This document shows, in pieces, positions 21,123 through 33,076 of a stretch of 64,000 nt of DNA (within the stretch, counting starts at the first letter, position 1; each line of letters starts with the position of its first letter). The position numbers were made by a program, and so were the translations under genes. Source of the stretch: Poecilobothrus nobilitatus. Its lineage: Eukaryota > Arthropoda > Insecta > Diptera > Dolichopodidae. The notes below the pieces were generated by a model. The model made no database searches and was not told the DNA's origin. It saw only the letters and a program-made list of their open reading frames with translations. The DNA lies in contig OX352773.1 in NCBI GenBank assembly GCA_947095535.1, forward strand, positions 111,173,950 to 111,237,949, given 5' to 3'.

Positions 21123-22163
21123 ATGGTTGTGACATTTCGGGATATTATATCAGAAGCCAGATCTGTTGAACTCTTCACCGGAACTGACTCGAACGAGCTT
21201 AGCTACTTCTTACAAGAGGCTGACTCGTTATTGAGCCAGTTAACGGATATAAACGAGAGAAGTTATGTTAGCAGAATTTTAACTACCAAAATTGTAGGCC
21301 AAGCAGCAACATCTATTAGGAAACTATTAGCAACAACGGTAACGTGGCAACAAATAAAGGAACAACTAATCAAATCATTCGGAGTTAAGGAGAACTATTT
21401 AACATTGAAAGAACAAGCTGATGCAATAAGAATGGTCACGGTAAGTCAATATTATTCCGAACTAAATGAAATCTTAGATAAACTAAATATTAAATATAAT
21501 TTAGATATAAATAAACCTATAAACTTTAATATAGAGAATAATGAAATAAGTATTCTCGATAAATTCTTAAATAAAATCAATCGATAAGATTCTATGTACC
21601 TTAGAACAAAAAATGTCACTTCCTTAGAGGAAGCATATAATGAACTGGTACAAACTGAAATTTCTAGTAACAGTTATAATTCATATAATTCATATCGTGC
21701 TAACTATAAAAATAACAAAAAATTTAATAATAAAAATGATAATCAAAATAATAATCGTTATAATAGTCATGAAAATAAGTATAATAATAATTTTAATCGC
21801 GATTCGTTCCAAAATAAAATTAATAATAATAATAATAATTATAACGGATTAAATAAATTTAACAAATATAATAACAATCTTAACAATTATAAGCAACAAT
21901 ATTATAACAATAATAATAATTTTAACAATAATAGGCAACAATATAATAATAATAATAATAATTTTAACAATAATTATAGGCAACAATATAATAATCGTAA
22001 TAATCCTAGTGGGAATTTCTCCAATAATTACCGAAATAACCGAAGCGCTGACGAAATGGAAGTAGACCCTCCTAAAGTCGAGGAAAATTTTCATTTAGTG
22101 CCTTGGAAAATTCATTACCAATATTTGAATTTACTATCGGTAATACAAAAGTCAATTGTTTAA
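21123..22163 (+). pseudogene. Errantivirus gag, single nonsense codon
   Basis: Starts ATG GTT GTG ACA at 21123. About 346 codons in one frame, with one TAA at 21585-21587. N-terminal capsid-like part: SEARSVELFTGTDSNELSYF, then SRILTTKIVGQAATSIRKLL. The second part from about 21690 is extremely Asn rich (NNNN runs and NNRQQYNN repeats), matching the Asn-rich Gag tail of the older element at 4540-4800. No zinc knuckle, as usual in errantivirus Gag. The last 24 codons overlap the protease frame. Confidence 0.85.
22085..22091 (+). promoter_or_regulatory. Putative -1 ribosomal frameshift heptamer
   Basis: A AAT TTT in the gag frame fits X XXY YYZ. Slipping back one base at this point enters the protease frame (reading FSALENSLPIFEF), which is open from here while gag ends at 22163. 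This is where gypsy-type elements make Gag-Pol by -1 frameshifting. No downstream pseudoknot was evaluated. Confidence 0.65.
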
Positions 22164-25100
22164 TAGATTCGGGATCTACTGTTTCTATAATGGATGACAC
22201 ATTATTTCCACATATTAAAAGAAAAAAAATTAAAAATCCAATAATAATTAATACCTTATTCGGTCAAAATAAAATTTTGTACGAAATAGTAATAGATGTT
22301 CCAACCGAATTCAACCAATGTGCTGATATGGTTTGGAAAATCTTAAAATTAAAAAATTAAAAATTTAATGCCATACTAGGGCAAAATATCTTAAAAGTAA
22401 TAGGCGCGAAAATTGATTTTGGTAATAATACCATTAAAATTATGAACAAAGTCACTAAATTTAAAGACTCATGTCCATATGATGAGGTTCACGAGTTAAA
22501 TTCTATAGATTTAAAAAATAATAAAATTATTAATTACATTAAAACCGACCATCTCAATGAAGAAGAGAGGAAAAAAGTTAATGAAATCGTTTCGAAAAAT
22601 AGGGATTTATTTTACCAAGAGGGCGATAAATTAACAAATATTAAAGTAATTAAACATCAAATAATTGTAAAAAATAGTGAACCAATATATTATAAAACAT
22701 ATCAATTTCCCAAAATCCACGAAGAAGAAGTGGAAAAGCAAACATTAGATATGCTAGCCCAGGGAATTATTAAGCATAGCAATTCGCCTTATAATTCACC
22801 TATTTGGATTGTTCCAAAGAAAATGGATCAATCAGGCAAGCAAAAATGGAGAATTGTTGTCAACTACAGGAAACTCAATGAGATTACTGTAGACGACAAA
22901 TTTCCAATTCCAAATATAGATTCATTGTTCGACAAGTTAGGTCGATCGCAATACTTTACAACCTTGGACCTTGCCAAGGGCTTCCATCAGATTCTAGTGG
23001 ATGAAAAAGATCAAGCTAAAACGGCTTTTTCAACGCCTCGAGGTCACTACGAATTTGTCAGCATGCCATTCGGAAAGAATGCTCCTGCCACATTCCAACG
23101 TACGATTAACTACGTTTTACGTGATTTCATTAATATTTCTTGTGTAGTATATCTAGATGATATACTCATCTTCAGTACATCACTCCAAGAACATTTAGAG
23201 GTTATTTCAAATATTTTTCAGAAATTAAGAGAGTTTAATTTAAAAATTCAATTGACAAATGTACATTTTTAGCAAAAGCATCTGAATATTTAGGCCACCT
23301 TTTAACCAAAAAGGGTATCAAACTAACCCGGCCAAAGTGGAAGTAATAAAAAAATTAAATTTACCAACATCGAGAAAATCAATAAAGAGCTTTTTAGGAA
23401 TAACGGGCTATTATCGTAAGTTTATACGCGATTACGCGAAAATAGCTCAACCATTGACTCATTGTTTAAAAAAACATAATAAAATTGATGTAAATAATAG
23501 TAAATACGTAGAAGCTTTTGAAAAATTAAAACGGCTAATTACTGAGGATCCTATTCTAAGGTATCCTGACTTCAAACAGAGATTTACTCTAACAACCGAC
23601 GCGAGCCAATATGCAATTGAGGCTGTTTTATCACAAAATGGTCACCCTGTTTCTTTCGCGAGCCGTACTCTTAATGAGCATGAGATTAAATATAGTACGA
23701 TTGAAAAAGAACTTCTTTCAATCGTATGGTCTACAAAATATTATAGAGCATACTCATACGGCGTTCAATTTACCATTAAGACAGATCATCAACCATTGGT
23801 CTGGTTAAATTCATTAAAAGAGCCTAACTCTAAGCTCCAAAGAGGGATAATAAAACTGAATGAGTTTGACTTTAATATTGAATATCTAAAGGGTAAAGAC
23901 AACAAAGTCGCCGACTTTTTGAGTAGAATTGATGTGGAAAACAATGAAATTTATGATATAGATAATATGAGCGATAGAGCTACAATTCATAGTGCTATTG
24001 AAAATTTGGATAATGCTATTTCTATTGTAGACAATATTGTTAATAAGTATCTTTCTCAAATACACCTCGTAGAGAATAAATCTGAAGAAATTGTAATAAA
24101 ATTTAAAAGATACAGAAAGTTATATATTTCCACAGAAAATCTCAAAAATGAAAATTACTTAAACGACGTTCTAAGAAGATTTATCAAGACAGGTACTACA
24201 GCTATTTATACTAAATTAAATGACACTCTATTCGCAATTTTTCAAAATAAACTTTTTAATCTATTTAGTAATAATTCCAAAATAAAATTTGTAAAATGTT
24301 CAAAACTGGCTGAAGATATTGAAAATGAAGAAGACCTATTAAAAATAATAAAACAAGTACATGAAAAAACTGACCATCGCGGTATATTGGAAAACTTTAC
24401 AGAAATAAAAGATTTATATTATTTCCCAAACTTAAAAGACTTTATTTACAAATTTGTCAATAACTGTGACGTTTGCAATCTAGCTAAATATGATAGACAT
24501 CCAAATAAATTTAAATATCAATTATCTGAAACTCCTTCTGAGTTAAACGAAATCGTTCACGCTGATGTCTTTTATTTGCAAAAACAAATATTCTTAACAA
24601 TTATTGATAAATTTAGCAAACACTTAACAGTATCCAAATTAAACGACAGAAATAGCATAACTATAGTTCAGGCCCTAAAACTTAGAAATTCTCTTTTCGG
24701 TAAACCCAAAAAATTTATATTCGACAATGAGTTCGACAGTCTAAACCTTAAGGACTTTTGCAGATTAGAAGAGATTGAAGTTCATTTTACATCACCCAGA
24801 AGCCATACGGGAAATTCGGATATAGAAAGAGTTGATGGAACTATATTAGAACATATTAGAATTTTAAATCTTACTGAACCTGATTTAGATACTGAAAGTA
24901 AAATACTTAAAGCTGTTCAAGCTTGCAATAGTACAATTCATTCAACAACTGCAACAAAACCTATTGACTTTATTAACGGGAAAGTTCTAGATTTTGACAT
25001 TATTAAAAATAGATTATTAGAAAATAAAAATAAAATTATATCAAAATTAAACGAAAATAGAATAAACTTCGAAATACCAAATACCGATAAAATACTTATA

Positions 25101-25295
25101 GAAAACGCCGCCGCAGTTCGTCATAAAGAAATACCAAAATATAAAAAAATTATTTGTAATAAATTCAACAATAAACTAATCGATAACAAAAAGAAAAATA
25201 TCCATCCATTTAGAATTAAACGAAACTTTAAAAAATTTACAGGTAATAATTTTACTAATGCTAATTCAAATAAACCCCTGTCAAGCTTTAATTAA
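22092..25295 (+). pseudogene. Errantivirus pro-pol (protease, RT, RNase H, integrase)
   Basis: Protease: NCLIDSGSTVSIMDD with intact D-S-G. One nonsense codon follows at 22358-22360, in the same frame as the RT. RT: KWRIVVNYRKLNEIT, FTTLDLAKGFHQI, CVVYLDDILIFS (YLDD). Two one-base losses near 23255 and 23325 shift the frame twice. Thumb and RNase H: IKSFLGITGYYRKFI, LTTDASQYAIEAVLS, TIEKELLSIVW, KTDHQPLVWL. Integrase: HEKTDHRG ... CDVCNLAKYDRHP zinc domain, EIVHADVFYL, FIFDNEFDSL and NSDIERVDGT carry the D, D, E residues. One stop and two indels are the only visible breaks. Confidence 0.92.
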
Positions 25296-25740
25296 CACTC
25301 AAAAGTTAGAAACTGAAGCTGGATTTACAATCATACAACAGGGAAACATTCAAATTATAGAAAACTCCCATAAAATTGTTCATAAAATAAACCTTGCAGA
25401 AATACAAACGGCCATAAATCTTATAGAAAATAATATCAACATATCATTTAACCTACCAGATGATGAAATTCAAATGAAAACTTTGAATAATAAAATTAAT
25501 AATATTAAACATACATTAAAAACTTTAACTACTTTTAGATATAAGAGAGCTCTAATCAATCTTGGTGGTTCAATTCTGAAATGGATATTTGGAACCATGG
25601 ACGAAGATGATCGAGTAGAAGTGGAAGACCATTTAAAATCAATTGATGAAAATAACCACAATTTAATAACAAACACTAATAAACAAATTAAAATAAATGA
25701 TAATATCGAAAATAATTTAAAATCTATCATTTTTTGTACT
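25258..25740 (+). pseudogene. Errantivirus env, 5' part, truncated by copia sequence
   Basis: ATG at 25258 overlaps the pol end by 38 bases in another frame. The readable 161 codons include a basic cleavage-like site (RYKR), directly followed by ALINLGGSILKWIFGTMDED. That arrangement of furin-type site plus fusion-peptide-like segment and G-x-M/L-D is characteristic of errantivirus envelopes. The stop at 25741-25743 comes from the foreign copia sequence. The transmembrane anchor is lost. An env of the same kind is at 62212-63502. Confidence 0.8.
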
Positions 25741-25744
25741 TAAT

Positions 25745-26560
25745 GCAGTATAGCCATTTTTTGATAAGACACTTTTATCTTTCGGCCGTCCGACGACCAT
25801 CCAAGAAGTGTTTTCATTTAGTGAAGATAATTCATTAAATTCCATGGCTTCTATCCATTTGTTGGTTTTCGACTATTAACTGCTTCTTCAAAAGAAATTG
25901 AATCAGTATTATTTATAATTGCTAAATTTACCTTTTATGTTTTCACAATTTCAAATTTTTGTGTTGTGTTGTGTTGTGTTTCCTGGATCTACCTTTCTTC
26001 CCAGTTCTTAAAATTTTTGTCGTCCTGTTTTTTCTGTTTCTTATATTTTCTTCAAAATCTGAACCTCTTTCATAAATAATATTTTCATTATCTGAACCTT
26101 TCTCATCCATAATATCTTCATTTTCTGACTTGCTGTCATATATTATATTATGTTCACTTTCATGTGACACAAAATATTCGCTAAAACTTTGAAAAGACGT
26201 TTCTTGCTCTAATTGTTTATTTTCATTCTTAATTTGACCTGTTTCAGCAATTGTTTTTTCTCCAATATTTTTCTCATCTTTCCAAATTTTAAATTTTGTG
26301 ATTTTTCTATACTATAGCTGAATTTATTTCTTTTTCAGGTTGACATGTTTCAAGTTTTAAATAAATAAAATTTTCTTGATTTACGATTTCCAAAAATTTT
26401 AAGTATCAGCTTATTACAATATTATTTCCATCATTTTCACAGTTTATAACCTTTTGGTTCTTTGCAATAACCAACAAAAAAATATTCTTCCGCACGTTCA
26501 CTAAGTTTTGAATAATTAGGCACTTTATTCAAACCAAATGCTGTACATCAAAATCTTTTA
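25745..26560 (-). pseudogene. Ty1/copia pol fragment (integrase end to RT start)
   Basis: Minus strand reads TAFGLNKVP, KLSERAEEYFFVGYCKEPKGYK (the post-integrase block of copia Pol), an acidic linker (ENEDIMDEKGSDNENIIYERG), then SISFEEAVNSRKP, KWIEAMEFNELSSLNENTSW and VGRPKDKSVLSKNGY, the start of the copia RT. Several frame breaks. It joins the truncated errantivirus env with no spacer, so one event removed the rest of both elements. Confidence 0.78.
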
Positions 26561-26569
26561 AAAAAACCA

Positions 26570-27446
26570 ACATTTGGATTTCTAGCGGTGCAAATCGGGA
26601 TGGTGTCATAATTACAAAAAAAATTCCAAAGTTAGAAAATTCCAAACAATGAAAAAAAAAAATTCCAAAATATTGAAAAAAGTCATACAAAATGAAATAT
26701 ATTCTTTGTGATTGACGACAAAGCAAGTTTTTTAGCAAGCTTTCAAACTTCAAACTTTAAAAGTTTGATTAGTGAGAGCGGGATTTTCTACTGTACGAAA
26801 ATAAAAACGGAATTTGGGGTGATAGTCCCAATTATTTTTAATACTTTGGTATTAAAATATGTTGGTAAAAAAAGAATTAGGAAGAATTTTAAAGTTAGTA
26901 CAAAATCAGGACCACACGCCTTTTACAGAATATGTATTAATATGAGATTCTGAATTAGGAGGAATTTTAAAGTTAAATTCAAAATCAGAATTATACGCTT
27001 TTTCCAGATTTTTATATATGTATATGTGAAATTCTAAATTAGGAGAGATTTTATTTTTGGTTTCCAAATCAGGGTTTTTATAATTTGTTTAGCTGAGGTT
27101 TTTGGGACTTATGATACTTATTAAAATTTTAAAGTGTGACATAAGTCCCTTGAAAAAAATGTCATAAATCGCTTAAGGGAGTAACTCCCTTTTCCATTTA
27201 AAATAAGAATTGAAAAATCGAAAATATGTAGTAAAGCCAGAATATTTTCTTGTTAACTTTCTAGAAAAGGGCGTATGACCCCTTTTTCAAATGTTTAAGT
27301 CAAATAAATTGTAGTAAAATCAAAACATTTTCAGTGACTTTAAAAATTAACAAAACTTTTCGTTGAATTATCAGTTTTGATATTAGCTTAAGCCAGCTTA
27401 ATGTTATTATGGTTCGGCCTTTATAATCAAGCAAAAGTGTAATACT
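26570..27446. repeat. Short diverged tandem repeats and spacer
   Basis: At about 26872-27080 three diverged units of roughly 84 bases share AATTAGGAAGAATTTTAAAG, ACGCTTTTTCCAGAT and GTGAAATTC. At 27110-27180 lies a block (GTGTGACATAAGTCCCTTGA) that recurs at 38340-38412. Nothing coding recognised. Confidence 0.6.
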
Positions 27447-27700
27447 AGTGTAGTACCAGTTTCTATTAAATAATTAAGTCTCTCATTTCCATAACTTAAA
27501 TTATAACAGTAATTTTATAAATAGTGAAGAGAAATCATATCATATTGGCGTTGTAATTTATCAGTATTTTAAGTAATACCATTTTCTATTAAATAATTAA
27601 GTCTGTCTTCTCTGAACTTAACTTATAAAAGTAATTTTATAAATAATGAAAAGAAATCATATAATATTGGCGTTGTAATTTATCAGTGTTCTATTAAAAT
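27447..27700 (+). repeat. Two-copy tandem duplication before MULE element
   Basis: About 130 bases repeated twice with substitutions; landmarks TCTATTAAATAATTAAGTCT and ATATTGGCGTTGTAATTTAT occur once per copy. It lies directly upstream of the transposase remnant and could be part of its terminal region. Confidence 0.7.
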
Positions 27701-27731
27701 TGATTGAGTTCAGTGTAGTGTAGTGAAAAAA

Positions 27732-28690
27732 ATGGATGCTGATATGGATATTGAAAATTGTTTCGAGATTATTCCGGGATTGAGAAAAACTAGTCAGATA
27801 ATATATATTATGAAAAATAATTATCTAAGCAATTAAGCTGAAAAACAATTATACATTAATGCAAGCAAATGGAAGGAAAAGGAAAACATTTTTAGATGCA
27901 TATATTTGCTATTATCGTGCAACGCAGCATTGTAAGACCAGTTTAACAATTGATTTTTCCAAAAATAAAATTATAAGAAAAAAAATTAGGCTTTACATAC
28001 ACATTTTTATGCAAAAGATATAATGAATAAAATGAAAATGCTAAATTCAATGAAAGACGATTGTAAATCAGTTTATACACCGACCACTACATCTTTGAAA
28101 ATAAAATTTCAATTCATAAATGCGAATTTGTTTGAAGTTAAACCGTTTTCATTTCGTACTGATTTTTAAGATGGATTGAGAAATGTAATTAAAAGTGTAT
28201 TCCCATTAACTAAAATTAGAAGTTGTTGGTTTCACTGTACCAGAGCCATTAAGAGAAGGGCTACAAAAAAAAATTAAAAATTTTTTAGTTACATTAAAAA
28301 ATCATAATATTTTTCAAATTTATACAAAATTTTTATTATTACCGTTATTCAAACCAAAGGACATCGTAAATGCATTTGAAATTTTAAAAACGGAATCAGC
28401 AACTCACGATATTGTAGCCCCATTCATTTCTTATTTCAAAAAACACTGGATTATTGAAGTACGAAAACAAAATTTTTAATTTTTAGTAATAAATAATAAT
28501 AATTTTTTTTTTCTCTATTTAATTTAAGGAAACTCCGAAAATATTTCCAGTACACAAACAGAACTTTAGAACTAGTAGTAAATTAGAGCGCTATAATTCG
28601 GAATTGAACAAAAAATTAATAAAACAAGGTAAACCAAAGGAAAAGCGCACATTTCCAAAAGACAATACAAACTATTTAGAATTATCGTGA
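27732..28690 (+). pseudogene. FLYWCH zinc finger/MULE transposase remnant
   Basis: ATG at 27732. An N-terminal FLYWCH-like part follows (AYICYYRATQHCKTSLTIDF). After frame changes comes a MULE-type core: FRTDF near 28155 and KSVFPLTKIRSCWFHCTRAI (the C-x2-H block of MULE transposases), then a C-terminal block KIFPVHKQNFRTSSKLERYN like the W-x-H-R-T-N-N-x-L-E-x-Y motif. Several stops and frame breaks. The remnant ends at 28688-28690 where repeat A follows. Family assignment rests on motif order. Confidence 0.7.
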
Positions 28691-28724
28691 CTTGCACAAA
28701 AATTTTAAAAATTCATGTAAATAA

Positions 28725-29165
28725 GAAAAAATGTGAAAATAGGACTTTTCTAGAATTTTGAGGGGCTGTAAGTCCGGAACCCTATACAAACTATACCCTA
28801 TACCCTATACAAAACAAGTCCGGAACCCTAAGAAAAACTGTTAAACACGTGAAAACACATTACTGGAGCTTTAAGTTTTATGTCTTAACAAAAAAAAATT
28901 TGTACAGGTGCTTAAGTTACAGGTGCCTACAAATAACAAATTTTTAATTTTTCAGCCGTAATAGCTCTTAAATAGGCGGTGGTATAGAAAAAAGATCTAA
29001 ACAAATTTATACTAATTCTAAAAGCACCTTCTTTTCTAAAATTTCAGGTTCCTATCTAAAGGCGTGTCGGAGTTAAGAAAAAAGAAATTTCATGCAAAAT
29101 GTGGTTTTCACATAACGGTAAATTTAAATATTAAATTACAAAATATTGCATAATTTTGATATTGT
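28725..29165 (+). repeat. Dispersed repeat A, partial copy 2
   Basis: Shares GAGGGGCTGTAAGTCCGGAA, TACTGGAGCTTTAAGTTTTA and GGTTTTCACATAACGGTAAA with copies 1 and 3. It abuts copy 3 in tandem. Confidence 0.75.
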
Positions 29166-29184
29166 TTTATGGAGATAACAAAAA

Positions 29185-29960
29185 TTTCGGTCTTCTAGCG
29201 GTTTTAGATTGTAAAATTATTACGGAGAGCCTGAGATATATACATCTGAATATGGGGCGTTTTTGTAATTTTGAGGAGCTGTAACCCTGGAACCCTATAC
29301 AACTTAAAGAAACCTTTAGCATAAGTAAAAATATATTACTGTAGCTTTAATTTTTATATCTTCCTGAAGTAAAATGTGTACAGGAGCCTAAGTTACAGCT
29401 CTTAAAAAATAGCCAATTTTCAATTTTTGAGCCCTAATAGCTCATAAACAGAAGGTGGACGAGAAAAAATTCCTTAGCAAACTTATACTAATTCTAAAAG
29501 TTCTTTCTGCCCTCAAAATTTCAAGTCCCTATTTGAAAGCGTTTCGGAGTTATAAGGGTAGATAAATCGTGCCAAAATTTGGTTTTCACATAACGGTAAA
29601 TTTAAATACTAAATTTAAAATAATTTTGCAATTTTGATATTAATTTACATTTAAAAAAAGCCCCTGTCGAATGACGTTTTCAGATTGAAAAAATGTTAAG
29701 CAGAACAGAGATATACGCATTTAAAAATATAACTTTTTCAAAGTTTGAGGGGCTGTCGCCCCGTAATAGGTAGAGCTAAATGAAAAAGTTGTTCCACAAA
29801 ATTAATTTTTTTATGAAACCTACCCATGGTTAAACATTTTTTTCTCTATCTTTAACGGTGGACAAGTTTTGTAAACAGACGGACGGACGGGCGGACACAG
29901 TGAAACTAATAAGCACCTTTTTTCAAAATTTTTTTGGAAATGTGCTAAAAAGGCTACTTT
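29185..29960 (+). repeat. Dispersed repeat A, copy 3
   Basis: Full-length match in landmarks and order to 12250-13005. It ends AACAGACGGACGGACGGGCG and TTTTTTTGGAAATGTGCTAA. It separates the MULE remnant from the RING ORF. Confidence 0.8.
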
Positions 29961-30027
29961 TATAAATTTATGTACTTTTTATTCGAGGAAGAATTAAATA
30001 ATAACATTTGAAGTCCAAACTGGTGAC

Positions 30028-30405
30028 TTGTATCAAAACAAGAGAAAACGATTTTGCAATACTACTATTGATAATTCATTATACATTTACAATACTAAAA
30101 AAAAACTAACATTAAAAGAATACCTTAATCAATTAAGCTATAAATTGTATAATTCTTCTAAAAAAACTGACCTTTTACAACACATTTATCAAGAAAATAA
30201 TGATTCTGAAAATGATGGATCTAATAATGAAAGCTGTAATGGGTATACCAAGAGCCAATTAAAGGATATGCTAAATTGTTGTTTGTGTTTTGAAAAACAG
30301 CGACAAATAGTATTAAAACCATGCAACGTTTTTAAAATATGTAAAGACTGCTTTCAAATATTATCTACAAAAGCTCATGGCTCAGCTATTATTTGCCCAT
30401 TTTGA
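30028..30405 (+). pseudogene. RING-finger protein, truncated within the domain
   Basis: About 125 codons. The middle is acidic (ENNDSENDGSNNES). Residues 85-122 read CCLCFEKQRQIVLKPC, ICKDCF and IICPF, the first half of a C3HC4 RING finger (ubiquitin-ligase type). A TGA stands where the last Cys-Arg pair should follow CPF; readable RRIVTSSSEIF continues in frame after it, so the gene ended a little later before this nonsense change. It lies 1.3 kb after the MULE remnant on the same strand, with repeat A in between, and may be the element's own C-terminal exon. Confidence 0.6.
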
Positions 30406-30689
30406 AGAAGAATCGTTACAAGTTCTTCAGAAATATTTTTGTAAAATTATAGTACATAGTCCTAAACTTTGCTATAATACCTACATTTTAAAATCGATTA
30501 TTTTTGTTAAAAATTTGTTTTTATAAATATTTTTTTTTTTTTTTTTTAAATTAATTGATTTTGTTAATAAAAAATATCACAATTAATATATGTATATGTT
30601 TTAATAATATTAATAGTCTTTCGGGGTTGGAGTCACTATTTGTTAAAAAAAGAAGATTTACAAAAAATCGAGTTAAAATAACTAACAAT

Positions 30690-31590
30690 TTGTTTTTATA
30701 CCCGTACAATAAGTATCGGGTATAATAAAATTACTCCTCCGTTTGTAACATCTCGAAATAAGCGAGCTAGATATACCTTCAAAGGTAGGGATCGGATCAG
30801 AATCAAATTCTGAGTCGATTAAGCCATGTCCGTCCGTCCGTCAGCATTCTAACTCAAAAACTAAGAAAGCTAGAATCTTTCAAATCAAAATATTCTGGGA
30901 GCAATTTGGAAGTTCCCTATTTTTTTGGTAGAGTTCCGACCAAAACTTCGGGTAGCTCCCGAACAACTAACTTTTAGATCTCCACAATTTTTTTGAAATT
31001 TGAAATAGAGCCATGAAATTTTAACTGCTGATAGATATCATAAAAATATTAATTTTATGACTATATTAATTTTAAATTATAATATTTTATGATTATATTA
31101 ATTTTTCTGTAGCCCCACCAATGAACTACAGCCCCCCCCCCCAATTAAGAAGCTACAGCCTCCCAATGTTCGAAAAATCTCTATATTTAAATTGTTGTAA
31201 CGCAAGCTCTATAAGGTATATTTTCAATCTGAAAATTCCAAACGATAAGTGATATTATGAGCTTTACAAACATGTATATAATAAATATGTATTTGTCCTA
31301 TACGGTGTCTTAATTTACCGTTATTCGAAACTGAATTATTGCAAAATCCTTTAACCCTTCTATCTTTTAAACGGTTAAGTTGGAAACTTGAAATTTTGAC
31401 AGAAGTTAGATCTTTGAAAATAAGTACGAGTTATTTCAGAAATTTTTTTTGTATCACCTCCCGTTTAGGAGGTGTAAGGGGTCAAAAACTGAAAATTTCC
31501 TATTTTTAAACACCTCTTAAAATTTTTTTGAAGTAATACATAACAATTAAAGCTTCAACTTATACTTTTGTTTCTGTTAACAACTTTTTT
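30690..31590 (-). repeat. Inverted, diverged relative of repeat A
   Basis: Begins TATACCCGTACAATAAGTAT, contains CATGTCCGTCCGTCCGTC at about 30826, and continues with blocks that resemble the reverse complement of repeat A (GGAAACTTGAAATTTTGACA, TCAAAAACTGAAAATTTCC). A tract of 13 C lies near 31130. Noncoding. Confidence 0.55.
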
Positions 31591-31595
31591 TAATA

Positions 31596-31938
31596 ATAAA
31601 ATAATATGTAAAAAAAATATTTTTTAAAATATGCTTTTTACGTTACGTTAAAGTATAATATAAAGTATAATATAATACGTTATAATATAAAAGTAAATTG
31701 CTGGAATAAGGTTAAATAAAAATCTAGGAAATTTGAGGTTCGTGTTTCTTTTTTATTCCAGCAATTTACTTTTATATTATAACAGTCCAAAATGCTTGCA
31801 CTAGCAATTCACTTTTATATTATAACAGTCAAAAAAGCTAAAGTTTTGCATTCAATTTTATTTTCTACTTTTTAGGGGGCGAATTTGGTTTCGATAAAAG
31901 CATATTTTAAAAAATATTTTTTTTACATATTATTTTAT
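31596..31938. repeat. Nested inverted repeats (foldback)
   Basis: The 43 bases at 31596-31638 are the exact reverse complement of 31896-31938. Inside, 27 bases at 31682-31708 are the exact reverse complement of 31754-31780, and a third variant of that arm lies near 31802. The structure is MITE-like or a foldback element. No coding content. Confidence 0.85.
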
Positions 31939-31939
31939 T

Positions 31940-32345
31940 TTATACTTTTTAGTTTTAAATGAAACACATAATTTGAATTTAAAAATATGGGATATTTTTT
32001 ATTCATACATACATTAATTATTGTTTCTGATATAAAATACGTTTTATAATTTTATACCAAATGTTTAAGTAAATTAAGAGACGTTAAATCGATTCCATTA
32101 CAGCAAGAGTAAAAATTTTTTATTCTAGAAACTCATAAATAATGAAAGTACCTCGAAGGGTAAAATATGTACCAAAATACTGTGATTATATAAATATTAC
32201 AATCCAACAACATAACTCGAATGAAAATGATATACATAAATGTACTTTACTGTATATTTCTATAGTATACTATTAGTAGTATATCGTATATCCAAACAAA
32301 CATCTAACCTTGAACACCTACCTACCTAATCGCTTAATAAGATCA
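31940..32345. other. AT-rich interval
   Basis: No coding or named repeat signal seen. Confidence 0.4.
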
Positions 32346-33011
32346 TGCAGTAAAAAATGTTGACAAATATCTTGATTTAAATTATAAACAAATGCAGCAG
32401 AACAAAATAATTTAGGAAATTAGTTTAACATAATATTATGTACGTACTAAATATACGTATGTAAATATACTTACATACGTAGTTTTAATTTTTTGCGTTA
32501 ACAAAATTTTGTTTGTAAATCATAATTCGTAATGCGCAAAAGCATAATTTTGTAATGATCTTCACTTTTTATATTCTTTACTGTATAACATACAAAAAAA
32601 ATATTATGTATGCATGTATTTTGAATTTGGCAATTGGAATTATTTTGAATAAAATTTTATATGTATATCTATATACACAATATACATAATAAATGTTCCT
32701 AAATAAAACACATAAAACATTAATTTTTAACGCCATGCATATTCAATATGCAATAAAGAATGTTGACAACAAATATTCTGATTTAAATCCTAAACAAATG
32801 TTTTAAAACAAAATAATTTAGCAACATAAAAATATTGTACCTATATATTTTGTGTTTTGCTAAATCCTAATACAAAACAAATGTACACATCAAGATTGAT
32901 TGAACTAAATTGTTATAGGAGGAAAGATCAAATAATATGTGTGTATTATACATAAAATTTTATTAAAAAATTTATGATGAATACACTTAACAAAAAAAAA
33001 AATGTACGTAC

Positions 33012-33076
33012 TCGAACTGGATTCGAACAACAGTACTCTCACTTTCAAAACCTGTACACTCTTCTCTGCACTATAC
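33012..33076 (-). repeat. tRNA-like segment 1 (A/B boxes)
   Basis: The minus strand reads GTGCAGAGAAGAGTGTACAGG (A-box-like region) and then GTTCGAATCCAG (B box), about 55 bases from first to last box. No intact cloverleaf. Confidence 0.5.

Larger units (their letters stand above)
20330..25740 (+). mobile_element. Errantivirus-type Ty3 retrotransposon, 3' truncated
   Basis: Plus-strand element with putative 5' LTR end, tRNA-Ser-type primer-binding site, gag, a -1 frameshift overlap, pro-pol and the beginning of env. It ends abruptly near 25740, where minus-strand copia sequence starts, so the C-terminal env half, polypurine tract and 3' LTR are missing. Few coding lesions suggest it is much younger than the copy at 3440-11420. 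Confidence 0.9.
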
